From: Rhizomys pruinosus
Lineage: Eukaryota; Chordata; Mammalia; Rodentia; Spalacidae
Direction of reading: 5' to 3'
Length of the DNA: 64,000 nucleotides
Assembly: GCA_009823505.1 (NCBI GenBank)
Contig: VZQC01004543.1
Coordinates: forward strand, 3,139,151 to 3,203,150
Part shown: positions 1 through 10,905 of the stretch, piece by piece
Layout: every line of letters begins with the position of its first letter
How positions within the stretch are numbered: the first letter of the stretch is position 1
Program-made: the position numbers and the translations under genes
The notes under the pieces: model-generated
Database searches by the model: none
What the model saw: the letters and a program-made list of their open reading frames with translations, nothing else
What the model was told of the DNA's origin: nothing

Positions 1-255
1 GCAGTGTGTGTGTGTGTGAGGGCAGTGTTTGTGTTGTGGTGTGTGCGCGGCAGTGGTGTGTGTGGGTTTGTGTGGGGTGTGTGTTGTGTGGTGTGTGTGT
101 GTGTGGTGTGGTCGGGAGGTGGGAACGGGACAAATGGAGAGCAGAGAAGAGAGACTGAGAGTGGTGCACAGGGCTGGTGAGTGAGAGCTGCGTGAGGTGA
201 GAGCAGGAGCTGGGGCGGGCGTGGGCAGGAGGAGTGGTGGGCGCTGCGCAGGGTG
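1..255 (-). repeat. Block C end fragment with irregular TG tract
   Basis: Bases 5-116 are an interrupted TG-rich microsatellite. Bases 119-255 (gagagcagag, tgagagctgcgtgag, agctggggcgggc, ggtttgttt) match the same part of block C at 2,735-2,880 and 47,090-47,230. The copy is cut off by the window edge. No gene is seen here. Confidence 0.7.
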
Positions 256-259
256 GTTT

Positions 260-2050
260 GTTTCCCTGTGCGACTGGAAAATTTGTAACAATGCCAGACA
301 TGTGTCCCCAAGAGGTATTCCCCTCCTGACACTGATGGCCTCAGGCTGTGCACCAGCACTACCTGGACAGAGACAAGAGTGGACCAATGTAGCCAGTGTG
401 TTAAATAAAGGGCTGTGTGACTGCAGGTCATGAATGAGCCCTCCCCTCTTCATGTGTGTACACTGATAACTGGGCAGTGTTCAGGGAGCTTACTCTATCA
501 ATACCCACATTACACCTGCAGGATTGGGAGGTGGCCCACCAACCCCTGCAGGGCTGCTCCATGTGAGAAGACTTCTGGTGTGTAGGAAAACAGAAGCCTC
601 CACAGTGTTTCATGATACGCGAAGGGAGAAAGGCCTTCAGAAGTGAATTGTGCTGGAAATCTTTTCTGCTGGAAAAAAGGCTTCAATCAAATTCCAGGGT
701 CAGAGCCCCCCCCCATTTCATATCCCTGCCTTCCTGCCCCCCTCATAAATACTATTTTATTTAACTTTCCCCAGCTTTGGTATTTAAATTGCAAGTTTTT
801 TATTCTCTGTAGATAAAAATCCCGCAAAGCAGCATCATTATGACAGGTTGTTCTACTGGAATAGCTAGACACTTTACTAGGACCTCATATGACGTTTTGG
901 ACACAGGCTTAGGCAAACCATGAAGTAGGAAACACCTTTCTTTACCACTTCCTCTGCAGTCTTGGTATTTCTGGGATTGTAACAGCAACCAGTGACACTT
1001 TAGGCTGCATAGCAAGTCTGAGTTCTGGTGTGAGGAGTTAGATGTTCAGTCTTGGACTGAGTTCTCAGGGAATGGAGGTTTTGACCCATGAAATCACGTG
1101 TATTTATCCTTTTACCAATGACTTCAACTTCCTGACTTCAGCATGCACCAGTACAGGTGAAACAGCATGGGGTTGCAGCGCCCTCTGCTGGTCACCCTTG
1201 ATACAGTACCTCAGCTAGAGGGAAACTGATCTTTGGAGGATCTACAGAACAAGCCTCCTAGGAATTACTACAGCACTACCATATATACAAGCATCAAATG
1301 TGCAAAGAAATGCAAAACACAAACTCTTGGAGAAAGCCGATGTTCAACACCCCCCCATCATCTAAGTAACCACGGTGTCCTCACCATGAAAAACTATATT
1401 TGGCCAGAGTCCGTGTCACATTAGTGACTGAAATGTTAATGTGGCCACCAGTTCCCTAGGGATCTTGTTAGGCAGTAGAGCCATGTTCAGTGGGTCTGTT
1501 ATGCTGCATGCTAAAATCTCATGCATGCTGGTAGGAATTTCTACTAATTTACATCCTGAGCAAAGAGACAAAGCCTCTCCCTACCAGCTTGGTAGAAGGG
1601 CCAATTTCCATAGTCCTTGTGTCAGTAGCTAGTTATAAATGAGCAGACATCAAGTTCATTGAGAATGGAGTCCTCCCCCAGTCAGCTTCTGCCCCCACCT
1701 CCCATGCCCCTAGTAATGCTCTGATTTTGAGGAAAGAGGAATTACCTCCATTGCGCCTTCTGAGGGTGTGAACGTCCCTGGAGAGTCCTCAGGAACCCTT
1801 TACAATGGCTGCCGGTGGCTGACGGTATTCTCCGATGAACACAGCAGGTGCTCCCCTGACTGTGCAGGACCCACATACTGTGTGATAAGGAGGAAATTCT
1901 GATCTCCAACCTCAGGAGTCAGAAGGTTAAACAAACGTGTGCCAAGTGATGATGCAATTCTGAGGAACTGAGTTGCATCTCCAGAACCCACAGAACAGTG
2001 GATGGAGAGAAGTGACCCACACAATTGACCTCTGATGTCCACATGCATGC
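260..2050 (-). repeat. Block A, copy 1 (reverse)
   Basis: Read in reverse complement, this stretch follows 5,975-8,270 almost end to end. Shared landmarks are the terminal piece near 430-600 with 7,960-8,240, the middle near 690-1,080 with 7,240-7,750, and 1,339-1,955 with 5,975-6,800. The last part also recurs at 20,790-21,660, 55,790-56,600 and 59,320-60,130. There are no coding features. It is probably an old locally duplicated intergenic unit that may contain an unidentified LTR element. Confidence 0.75.
1178..1191 (-). promoter_or_regulatory. CTCF-like motif in block A
   Basis: The reverse complement reads ccagcagagggcgc, a close match to the published CTCF core (CCASYAGRKGGC). The equivalent place in the second block A copy, about 6,938-6,951, has decayed to ccagaagagggtgg. 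Occupancy cannot be judged from sequence. Confidence 0.5.
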
Positions 2051-2564
2051 TGCATTTATCTCACAGGTGGTGGCTGTACAGGTCAGTAGGAGATGGGAGA
2101 AGCAGAGGCGGGAGGTTCTAGAGTTCGATGCCAGCCTGGGCTATTCATCCCCCCTGCCCCTCCCCAGAAACCACAAACCCTAGATACACATCACCTCAAA
2201 CAAGTCCTATGTCATCAACACCAACAAAAACGCTCTCTCTTCTTTCACGCACCCCACATGGCTCCCCAGCCTCCCCTGTCTGTGCTCCCACCTGAAACCT
2301 CCCAACCGCACCCTCCTGACTTCCCACGCGCTGCTGCCCATCCCATCCCCACACAGCTGGACCCACAGCTTCACAGGACAGCCCTGTCCCCAGCACACTC
2401 CATCCTCCTCCATCCCAGCCCAGCCCAGCAGCCCCTTTGTGCTTCTGCTGCTCCTGCAAACCATGGACATGGGATGGAGGCTCGTGCTCTGGGCTGGGAG
2501 AGTCAGGGACACGCTCCACATCAGGTTGCCGGAGTTAGACCCTCATTAGTGACTGGAGGCCAGT
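2051..2564. other. C-rich stretch, no gene
   Basis: Between blocks A and C lies about 510 bases of C-rich DNA beginning with a short B1-like piece (about 2,098-2,140). A 172-codon open frame crosses it, but it is proline-rich low-complexity sequence that is also open on the other strand. I see no domain and do not call a gene. Confidence 0.6.
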
Positions 2565-2671
2565 GTGGTGCTCTTCATGGAGCAGAAGATAACTGCCACG
2601 TGTGCACTTGAGACTTTCCCAGGTGGAGTGGTTTGAAAGCCGTCAGTGAGCAGGGAAGGCCAGGGTAGGTG

Positions 2672-2675
<4 letters not shown>

Positions 2676-2722
<47 letters not shown>
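2676..2722. repeat. (TG)n microsatellite
   Basis: An uninterrupted TG run of about 46 bases inside block C. The open frames on its minus strand are low-complexity His-Thr artefacts. Confidence 0.95.
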
Positions 2723-2723
<1 letters not shown>

Positions 2724-2886
2724 TCGGGACATAGAGAGGGCAAATGGAGAGCAGAGCAGAGAGGCAGGAGAGCGGTGCACGGGGCTGGGGGTGAGAGAGT
2801 CATGAGATGAGGGTAGGAGCTGGGGTGGGCATGGGCGCAGGCAGGAGTGGTGGGCGCTGTGCTGGGTGGTTTGTTTCAGTGAGCGA

Positions 2887-2900
2887 CCAGCAGGGGGCGC
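2887..2900 (+). promoter_or_regulatory. CTCF-like motif in block C
   Basis: The sequence ccagcagggggcgc is a textbook CTCF core. The same block position carries ccggcagagggcgg at 25,805 and, in an oppositely oriented block, the complement of ccggcagggggcgc at 36,103. The motif is therefore part of the repeat and may have been spread by it. Confidence 0.55.
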
Positions 2901-3520
2901 GAGGCTGTGGTCCTGGAAGTAGTGGGTGAAAGGCGGCCTGGATCTGTTGGGAAATTGGGTGGTGGAGAGTAGGCAGGATAGGTTGTGCTTATGTAAGAGA
3001 GAGCACAAGGGCAAGGTTGTGAGTGTGTATTTGTGAGATGGCGGAGGCCAGGCAGGGTAGGGCTGAGCATTTAGGAGACATTTCCGTCCTCTGTAATTTA
3101 CGTTATCCTTCATCCACTTCAAGTGCTGTTCCATCGGCCCCAGCTCTTGCTAGTTGTGTTGGCACAAGCTGGTATGGTATGCTGAAAAGGCAGAGGCAGG
3201 AGGATAGGAGTTCGAGGCGATCCTGGGCTACATAGCATTCTTTTTCTCTCCTAGTAGAAACTTACCCATATGATTTAACAGCTGAACCTGGGTGTGGCTG
3301 TCCTATGGAGTTTTTGTTCTTTGTTTAATTTTCTTTCTTTTTTTCATCTTGGTGTTTGTCTTTTTGTCTGTTTTGTTTATTTCACACCCAACTCAAGAAA
3401 ACAGTTCTTCAAGCAGCAGACCTATAAACTCTCCCAGTACATACACCATGTTTGGCAATGCTCATTGAGTTCTTAGTAGAAAGACTCTTTCATTTAAAAT
3501 TAAAGGAAATTTAACTCCTA

Positions 3521-3662
3521 GCCTGGCATGTTGACATAGACCTTTAACCCCAGCACTTGGGAGTCAGAGGCAGGAGGATCTGTGTGGGTTCAAGGCCACC
3601 CTGGTCTACATAGTAAGTTCCAGGGCACCTGGGGCTACAGGGAGACCTATCTTAAAAAAAAA
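3521..3662 (+). mobile_element. B1 SINE
   Basis: A diverged full-length B1: a degraded start, then cagcacttgggag, a gaggcaggaggatc core, cctggtctacatag, and ggggctacagggagacc ending in an A run. It is inserted in block C and absent from the other C copies. Confidence 0.9.
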
Positions 3663-3797
3663 TCCTGATCAATATGGCCACCTTTCAGAAATTAAATTCA
3701 TTTCAATTAATTAATTCAATTGATAATTCCACTTAAACCAACAGCTGTTCCCAGTGGTCACAAACCAACAAAAAACCCACTTCTGTATCTGCTCTGA

Positions 3798-4040
3798 GCT
3801 GTCCTTGTCCTGTGTCCCTGCTTGTCCTTGTCCTGTGTCTCTGCTTGTCCTTGTCCTGTATCTCTGCTTGTCCTTGTCCTGTGTCTCTGATTGTCCTTGT
3901 CCTGTATCTCTGCTTGTCCTTGTCCTGTGTCTCTGATTGTCCTTGTCCTGTGTCTCTGCTTGTCCTTGTCCCGTGTCTGATTGTCCTTGTCCTGTGTCCC
4001 TGCTTGTCCTTGTCCTGTGTCTGTGCTTGTCCTTGTGCTT
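3798..4040. repeat. 23-bp minisatellite
   Basis: About eleven tandem units of gcttgtccttgtcctgtgtc plus tct, with a few substitutions and one short unit. The other C copies have only a single related stretch at this point (for example atcaaggacaaggacgg near 35,098), so the expansion is private to this copy. A 23-base unit cycles through all frames, which explains the overlapping open frames here. Confidence 0.9.
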
Positions 4041-4239
4041 CTTTGTTGATCCACTTTATGTTTTGGAGCCATGCAGGGCTGACAGGAAATTTCCAGGAAA
4101 TGGACATCTCCGCAGATCCTCTGCTGCACCCTACTCCTGCTTTGCGGGTTTCCCTCCTGTCTTGTGCGTTCCCTTCCCATGAAGACCTGGTTTCATCTTT
4201 ATCATCCCCATTGGTTTCCTTCTCTTCCTGACTTGGTCC

Positions 4240-4312
4240 TTCTCGCCCTCCTCTTCCTCCTCCTCGTCTTCTTCCCTTCCCTTTACTTCTCCTTCTTCTT
4301 CTGCTCCTATTT
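4240..4312. repeat. Pyrimidine-rich tract
   Basis: An imperfect cttcctcctcctcgtcttc run at the block C/B boundary, corresponding to the purine-rich patches at 9,470-9,580 and 34,870-34,940 in the opposite orientation. Confidence 0.85.
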
Positions 4313-4329
4313 TAAAAAATATTTTTAAA

Positions 4330-5100
4330 AAATTCTTTGAAAACGTCATCCACGTGTATTGATCATAGTCAGCCATCTGTCTCCAACCTCACCTGGTGCC
4401 CTTCATCCTCCCAACTTCAACTTCCTGTCCTTTAAAAAATGTTATTAATAATCCGCATTCCAATTCCTGGTGTTCCTGTTCCCATAGCTCTGTGGCCATC
4501 GTGTGGAGCATCACCAAGTCACCAGCAGCCACATCCTCAAAGAACTATTCTCAGCAGGGATGGCTCCTGTGATAGGAGTTCTTCCTAGGGGGAGGGAGCT
4601 CTCCCGTCCATGCTGGAATTATGACTGGCTTGATCTTGTGCAGGTCTTATGCAGGCAACCACAGCTGCTGTGAGTTCATGAGTGGACAGCCATACCATGC
4701 CCAGAACCCAGCGTTTCCCAGCTCTCCTCCCCATCCAAGGTGCTTACATTCTTTCTGTCCCATGTTCCTCCAAGTCCCCTTAGCCTTGGCTGGGGGAGGT
4801 TGATAAAGATGACACAATCCCAGCTGATCACTCAGTGTTAGGTACACTTTTCACTTTGACCAATTATGAGTCTCAGATTTAATCACTGTCTCCTGCAAAA
4901 AGAATCTTCTCTGACTGGAGTTGAGAACTGCACAAATCTACATGTATAAACATAAATATTTAGAGTGCAGTTTGACAGCATGGCCATTTAGTAGTTCCCT
5001 TTTAGGGCTTGTGATCTCCGCACTCATGGTCTTCTGATCGGGTTTACGGCACCAGTCCTGAAATGCCCCAGTGCAGCAGACCTAGTATTTTGAAAACATT
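4330..5100 (-). repeat. Block B, reverse copy
   Basis: The reverse complement matches 8,700-9,440, 23,400-24,130 and 33,970-34,860. Landmarks are gatcatagtcagccatc, the ccagcagccacatc segment, attatgactggcttgatc and tctgcaaaaagaatc. In forward orientation the block ends with gatcaatacacatgtg and an A-rich tail, which suggests the end of an old retroelement; the family is unidentified. No coding capacity is seen. Confidence 0.75.
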
Positions 5101-5339
5101 CGTTGGCATGCTGTGAACTTCCCTCCAGCCACCAGGACACAGTATTTCCAGCACCCTTCACCTTCATCCAGTCTCTTCTGGAATCTTCCCTCATCACAGC
5201 AGGCAGCCTAGGGAGCTCTCTTCTCCCCAGACACCTCCTGCATTCGAGGAACATCACAGGTGTGGACCTGCCCCCTCCCTGTCTGAGCAGACACTGCGAT
5301 TTTCTGATCACAGATCTGAGACGGGAGGTCCCTGTGTAG
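5101..5339. other. Junction between reverse B and forward D
   Basis: About 240 bases between oppositely oriented blocks. The first part (ctccagccaccaggacac) still resembles the block B flank at 57,480-57,540. No gene or mobile element is recognised. Confidence 0.45.
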
Positions 5340-5780
5340 CCCAGGATGGCCTTATCTATCTCCTGCCTCTGCCTCCTGAGTGCTAGGATTCCCTCCCTCT
5401 GCTCTAACCTGAACTTCCCTTTATCCTCCTCACAACTTCCCCACAGTCAGGAGAGAAGAGCCCATGCTGATAACCAGCCCTCCCTGACTGACCAGCCCAC
5501 CTTCCTCCAGGACTCCTTCCAATCACAGAGCTTGCTCCCTGGATTTCAGTCCCTTTCCATCCACACACTCTGCTTTCCTTCCTCAGTGCCAGGCTCAGAG
5601 AAGTTGAGTTTTAGGATTAAACATCTCTTGGGCTTTGAAGTTGTCTGAGTAGAGATTCTGGAGTCTGTTCAGGTCAGGTCTCTAAGGCCTTCTGGGCCCG
5701 GCTCTTGCTCAGCACAAGCTCCAGGCTGTGTGGATGTAGCAGAAGTGACCTGAAAACATGGCTGCTGCTCCTGGGTGTTT

Positions 5781-5782
<2 letters not shown>
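5340..5782 (+). repeat. Block D, copy 1
   Basis: Starts with a short B1-like piece (about 5,338-5,390). It continues as the reverse complement of 40,140-40,650, 54,860-55,370 and 61,470-61,615 (landmarks aaccagccctccctgactg and ctgggtgtttc). Homology stops at the GA microsatellite. Several open frames across it are shared between copies only because the copies are similar. Confidence 0.75.
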
Positions 5783-5842
<60 letters not shown>

Positions 5843-5859
5843 CAGAGAGAGAGAGAGAG
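5783..5859. repeat. (GA)n microsatellite
   Basis: A nearly pure GA run with a few gaca interruptions. It sits at the edge of block D and interrupts the homology with the other D copies. Confidence 0.95.
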
Positions 5860-6307
5860 GAACAGGGAGGGTGGAGGGAAAGTTAGAGTCTGGGTTTGGG
5901 CCACTGGAGCAAGGACCAGGGCCTGCGTGGGGTCCAGGGTGGGGCCTGGGCCTGGGCAGGGGTGGACTGAGGCTCATTCTGACTCTTGAGGCTGTAGAAC
6001 AGAGTTTTCTCCATGTCACAGTGGCCTTGTCTGGGCAGGGGAGCTGGGGCTGTCTTCACAGAAGAGCACCATCCTCTGCCGACAAGCTGTTTGTAAAGGG
6101 CTCCTGAGGATTCACCATGGATTTTTAAAGCCTCAGGAGGGGTAATTGACGTACTTCCCTTGCCTCAAAATCAGAGCATTACTAGGGACATGGGAGGTGG
6201 GGGCCGAAGGCAACTGGGATGAGGGCTCCATCACAGTGTCCTTCAAGTCTGCTAGTTTCTAGCTGGGTACCTACCATAAGGACTATTGAATTGAACATTT
6301 GGGACAG

Positions 6308-6510
6308 GAGGGATAGATGGCTTAGCAGTTAAGAGCACTGGCTGCTCTTGCAGAAGACCTGGGTTTGATTCCCAGCACCCTCATGGCAGGAAATAACCAT
6401 CTGTAACTGCAGTTCCAGGGGATCCAACACCCTCTTCTGACCTCTACAGGCTATGTAGGACACGAGTGTACTTACATGGAGGAAATACAATCATACACAT
6501 AAAACGATAA
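6308..6510 (+). mobile_element. B2 SINE
   Basis: A tRNA-derived head (gatggcttagcagttaagag, ctggctgctcttgcag, gggtttgattcccagc) followed by the B2 body (ctgtaactgcagttccaggg, ccctcttctgacctc) and a catacacataaaa tail. It is inserted in block A. Confidence 0.92.
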
Positions 6511-6999
6511 TAACAGACTATTAAAATATATTAAGAAAAAGAAACACCCTTCTACCAAGCTGGCAGTGAGTGGCTGTGTCTCTATTCTCTGGATGGAAGT
6601 TACTGGAAATTCCCACCAGCAGTGCAGATGTCACCTGGAGATGTTAGAAATGCTGTGTTCCACACCCAGTGAATATGGCTCTATGGGCTAACAAGATCCC
6701 CAGGGGATTGGTGGGCACATTAACATTTCACACTCACTAATGTCATACAGCCAATTATAGTCTGGTTTTTCACAGTGAGGATACCATGGCCACTTACAAG
6801 ATGGTGAGGGGTGTTGAACATTAGTGCTTCCCCCAGGAGTTTGTGTTTTGCACTAGAAGATGCTTGTATATACATCAATGGAGTCGTGTTTCCACGACAA
6901 TGGATGTATTTCCCTGGAGCTGAGTTTATCGAAGGTGACCAGAAGAGGGTGGTGCAAACCAATGTTTTTCCAACTGTTGCGATGACTGCTGAAGTCAGG

Positions 7000-7160
7000 A
7001 AGTTGTGGTGGTGCACGCCTTTAATCCTAGCACTCTGGAGGCAGAGGCAGAGTTCAAGGCCAGCCTGGTCTACAGAGTGAGTTCCAGGCCAGCTGGAGCT
7101 ACAGGGGGGAGAAACCTCCGTGTCTCAAAAGTACACAAAAAGAAGAAAAGAGAAAAAAAA
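7000..7160 (+). mobile_element. B1 SINE
   Basis: tggtggtgcacgcctttaat through ctggtctacagagtgagttc and an A/G-rich tail, with a short deletion in the middle. It lies inside block A copy 2. Confidence 0.9.
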
Positions 7161-7417
7161 AAAGACTTAAATCCACATGACTCAGTGTGTCAACACCCGT
7201 AGTCCCGGGGTATCATTTCTCCTGATGTTACAAGTGAGTACTCAGTGCAAGACTGAACTTTTGATTCCTCACTCCAGAACTCAGACTTGCTGTGCAGCCT
7301 AAGGTGTCACTGGTGCTGCTGTCACGATCAAGAAATACCAAGATGTGCAGAGGAAGTGGGAAAGAAAGATGTTTCCTACTTCCTGTTTTACCTAAGTCTG
7401 TGTCTAAAGGTCATATA

Positions 7418-7575
7418 ATCTGGGCGTGGTGACACACCTTTAATCTCAGTACTCTGGAGGCCAAGGCATGCAGATATCTGTGAGTTCAACACAGCCTGGT
7501 CCAAATGTCCAGTTCCAGGCCAACTGGGGCTACAGGGAGACCCCATCTCAAAAAGACCTAAATAAATAAATAAAT
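7418..7575 (+). mobile_element. B1 SINE
   Basis: A diverged B1 (tgggcgtggtgacacacc to ctacagggagaccccatctc) with a taaa-repeat tail. The bases gtcatata occur on both sides and look like a short target-site duplication. Confidence 0.9.
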
Positions 7576-8270
7576 AGTCATATAGAGCCCTGATAAATTT
7601 CGAGCAGATCCAACCTGTCAGTTATTTGCTGGATTTTTAGCTATAGACAATTTAAAAAATGCAATTTATAATATCTGAACTGTGGAAAGTTAAATAAAAT
7701 AGTTTACGAGGGTGCAGGCAGGCAGGGAAAATTATGGGGACACGAAATGGGGAGGGGTCCCTCATCCTCGAATTTGATTAAAGCCTTTTTTCCAGCTAAA
7801 ACCAAGAATTGCAGCACAATTCACTGTTTAAGCCTTAGCTCTTCAGCTAACATGAAAAGCTGTGACAGACTTCTGATTCTATACATCAGAAGTCTTCCCA
7901 CTCAGAGCAGCCCCAAAGCGGCCCACCTCCTAATCCTGCAGATGCACTGTGGGTACTGAATGAGTAAGCTCCTTGAAGACTGCCAGTTATCAGTATGCAC
8001 GTGTGAAGAGGGGACGCTCATTCATGGCTACCAGCGCAGCCCTTTATCTAACAAGCTGGCTACTTTGACCAACTCTTGTCTCTGTCCAGGTAATGTTGCT
8101 GGACAGCAGGACAGCTGCTGCTGCCCATGTGGCCTAAGGTCCACTGTCAGAACCATCAGTGTCAGAAAGTTGAGTAGTCTCATCTCCACAGGGACCTGGT
8201 TCTAAAGGATCTATGTCTTGGAGACCATGTCTGGCATTATTAAAAATTCTCTTGGTCCCAGGATCTCCTG

Positions 8271-8699
8271 TAATTCAGCTGTTCAGGGATTGATCATTAA
8301 GGTCCCTCCCCCGGTTCTAGGTAGGCTCCTCCCTTAGCCAAAGTCAGCTTTGAGCCTCCCCTGACTGTGGAGTGGAGAACCAAGAGCTTACCCATCTGGC
8401 AATGGGGTGTGCAGTGTTTACTAGGACTTTGCCTCTCCCAGGGACAGACTCAGCTGCCAGCATGGCTGTTTACACAGCTGCTAACTGCTTTTCACTAGGA
8501 GTATGGCAGCTCTCAGCCCCTTTTACATTTGTGACCAAAGTCCTATGGGAACTTGTCTTCTCCTCATACACTGCTACAGGCCACAACCAAAACTTGTTCT
8601 GTTCCAGGTTATATATAATTTAAATTTAAATGGTTTTGTTTGCTTGATGATCCTGAGCATTTGTGCTTCTGCAATGGGCTGTTTAGAGGCTTCAAGTGC
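8271..8699. other. No recognised feature
   Basis: About 430 bases between blocks A and B. Open frames of 67-83 codons exist but show no motif and no partner copy elsewhere in the window. I see no repeat or gene. Confidence 0.5.
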
Positions 8700-9440
8700 T
8701 CATTGAGTTGCCTCCATCAAAAGTCCATGACTGGGGAGATGATAAGCACTGATGGGAAACTCAGGTTGTTTTCCTCATGGTCCTGCAGTCAAACTGCATT
8801 CTAAATGTTTATGTGTATAGCCAACAATCACTTCAGCTCTCAGCTCTCAGCTCTGGTCAGTTGATGGTGGTTAAAGCAGAGACTTTGACTCATAACGGGT
8901 CAAAACCCAAGTGTAAGTAATGCTGAGCATTCAGCTGTCCAGGGTCATCTCTATTCACCTCCCCAACCAAGGCTAAGGGGACTTGGAAGAACACGGGACA
9001 GAAAGAATGAAAGCACCTTTGATGGGGAGGAGAGCTGGGAAATGCTGGGTTCTGGGTGTATTATGACTGTCCACACATGAACTCACAGCGGCGGTGGTTA
9101 CCTGCCTAAGACCTGCCCAAGATCAGTCAGTCAAGTTGAGCATGGATGGGACAGCGGCATCTCAGAGGCAAATCCTCTGTCATGGAAACTATTCCCTGCT
9201 GAGGGGGAAGAGTCACTCTTCTTTGAGGATGTGGCTGCTGGTGAGCTGATGATGCCCCAGGGGATGGCCACACAGCTCTGGGAATAGGAACAGCAGGACC
9301 TGGACTCAGGGGATTACTAGTAACAGGTTTTAAGGACAGGAAGTTGGAGTTGGGAGGATGAAGGACACTAGGGGGAGTGTGGGAGAGATAGTGTAGATGG
9401 CAATGATCAATACACATGTGTAATGTATGACACTTTCAAA
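8700..9440 (+). repeat. Block B, forward copy
   Basis: Matches 23,400-24,130 and 33,970-34,860 forward and 4,330-5,100 in reverse. Landmarks are caaactgcattctaaatgtt, gagctgggaaatgctgggtt, gatgtggctgctgg and the terminal gatcaatacacatgtgtaat followed by an A-rich stretch. Confidence 0.8.
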
Positions 9441-10478
9441 GAAAAAAAAAGATTAAAAAGAAAAAAGAAAAGGACCAGGACAAGATGGAGTAAGCAGGGA
9501 GGGGGAAGAGGGGTGAGGAGGTGGTGAAAGATGGAAAGAAAGAGAAGGGACAGAGGGAGGAAGAGAAGGAAACCCACCAGATACAATAAATGGGAAACCA
9601 GGTCTTTATGGGAAGTGAATAGACAATCACAAGAGGAAAAGCCCATGAAGCATGTGTAGGATGCAGGACAGAGCATGTAGGGAAAATGTCTGCTTCCTGT
9701 GAGCACGGCACTGCTCCAAAACATGAAGGGGATGCAACAAAGAATGACCAGGACAGGCAGGGTCAGAGGACAGCTCAGAGCAGACGGAGAAGTCAGTGTG
9801 CGAGCCCTGGGAGTGGTGGTGGGGTTACAGGGAATTATGGGTGAACTTAAGGAACTGAAATGAATATGATTTCTGAAAGGCAACCATGTTGATTAGGATG
9901 AATTTAAGAGTTGAATTTCCTTGAATTTCCCATGAAAGAGTTTTAGTACCAAGAAGTCAGCAAGCATTGCCAAACATGGTGAAGTTTGTGCGTGTGTTTG
10001 GAGAAAGGTTTTCATGAGTTGGGTGTGAAGAAAACCAAACACCGAGGAGGAAAAAATGAAAGAAGAAAAATGAAGCAGGACGGCCATTTTTAGTTTTGAA
10101 TCATATTTAGTATGCTGAATCCTCTATTTACATTGGGGAAAGACAAAAAAGTACTATGTAGCCCAGGCTGGCCTTGAACTCCAGATCCACCTGCCTCTGC
10201 CTCTTCAGCACATCCTACCGGTGTGCGGCACCACCACTGGTAAGACCTAGTGGCTCTGGAAGCATACTTGAAGCGATTTCACTGTGAAGTCCTCAGCAGT
10301 GGACATAAAATGTGTCTCAAACCGTTTGCTCTGCTCCACTGCACTCCTCTACTTCCCAAATCCACACTCACAACCTGGCCCCGGGGCTGTCACACACACG
10401 CCCATTCCCACTCACACAACTCCCTCTGACTGCTCTTCACCGCGCGGAAAGTCTCAGAAATGCTCGCCCTTCCAGGTC

Positions 10479-10734
10479 TGCTCTCCACCTTTTCTTTTTT
10501 AACTTTTTTAAAATTTTGTTTATTTTTTTATGTGTATGAATGTACTGTCTGCATGCAGGTTTTCGTGCAATGCCGCGGAGGTCAGAGAGGGTGTCAGATT
10601 CCCCTGGAATTGGAGTCTCAGACGGTTCTCGGCCGGCATGTGCATGCTGGGGATCGAACCCCGGTCCTCTACAAGAGCGGTCGGTGCTCTTAACCGCTAG
10701 GTCATCTCTCCAGGCCCTGCTCTCCACCTTTTCT
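10479..10734 (-). mobile_element. B2 SINE with 17-bp target-site duplication
   Basis: The element spans about 10,496-10,717 on the minus strand: A-tail, atgtgtatgaatgtactgtc, ggggatcgaaccccggtcc (B-box region), ending gtcatctctccaggcc. The 17 bases tgctctccaccttttct occur perfectly at 10,479-10,495 and 10,718-10,734, so this is a clean and fairly young retrotransposition event. Confidence 0.96.
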
Positions 10735-10852
10735 CAAGCACACATCCACAAGCTGGCCCGTGCTCTCATACACATTCACACACACACAAGCCACCCGCCC
10801 TGCTCTGGAGGGAACCCGTACCCCAGCTGAAGACCCCGCCCTTCACCCACTA

Positions 10853-10854
<2 letters not shown>

Positions 10855-10893
<39 letters not shown>
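10855..10893. repeat. (AC)n microsatellite
   Basis: A pure AC run of about 38 bases, at the position corresponding to the TG runs at 2,676-2,722 and 5-116 in reversed block C copies. Confidence 0.95.
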
Positions 10894-10896
<3 letters not shown>

Positions 10897-10905
10897 CCAA
10901 GTATT

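Larger units (their letters stand above)
2565..4330 (-). repeat. Block C, copy in reverse orientation
   Basis: From the tract around gataactgccacgtgtgcac (2,588) to the T-rich end near 4,330 this matches 46,915-48,870 in the same orientation and 9,440-10,905 and 34,860-36,250 in reverse. Inside are a TG microsatellite, a CTCF-like motif, a half-B1, a later B1 insertion, a minisatellite and a CT-rich tract. The family is not one I can name. A B1-related segment is part of the element in most copies. Confidence 0.75.
5975..8270 (+). repeat. Block A, copy 2 (forward)
   Basis: This is the longest block A copy, matching 260-2,050 in reverse complement. It is interrupted by one B2 (6,308-6,510) and two B1s (about 7,000-7,160 and 7,418-7,575) that copy 1 lacks, so these inserted after the split. 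Bases 7,960-8,240 keep the distal part (tcttgtctctgtccagg, gtctggcatt). No open frame of significance. Confidence 0.75.
9440..10905 (+). repeat. Block C, forward copy
   Basis: Continues directly from block B, as at 34,860-36,250. It includes the purine-rich start, the gaattatgggtgaac / gaaatgaatatgatttc segment, the built-in B1-related stretch (10,150-10,245: tagcccaggctggccttgaa, cttcagcacatcctaccgg) and the C-rich distal part. A B2 has inserted at 10,496 with a perfect target-site duplication. It ends in a CA microsatellite. Confidence 0.75.

Noticed and set aside
2093..2611. A 172-codon proline-rich frame
   Set aside because: The other strand is also open here, the composition is C-rich and there is no domain, homologous copy or splice support.
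3798..4040. CRISPR-like regular repeats
   Set aside because: The units abut directly without unique spacers, and the host is a mammal. This is a minisatellite.
10496..10717. A tRNA-like gene with A and B boxes
   Set aside because: It is the tRNA-derived head of a B2 SINE with tail and target-site duplication, not a tRNA gene.
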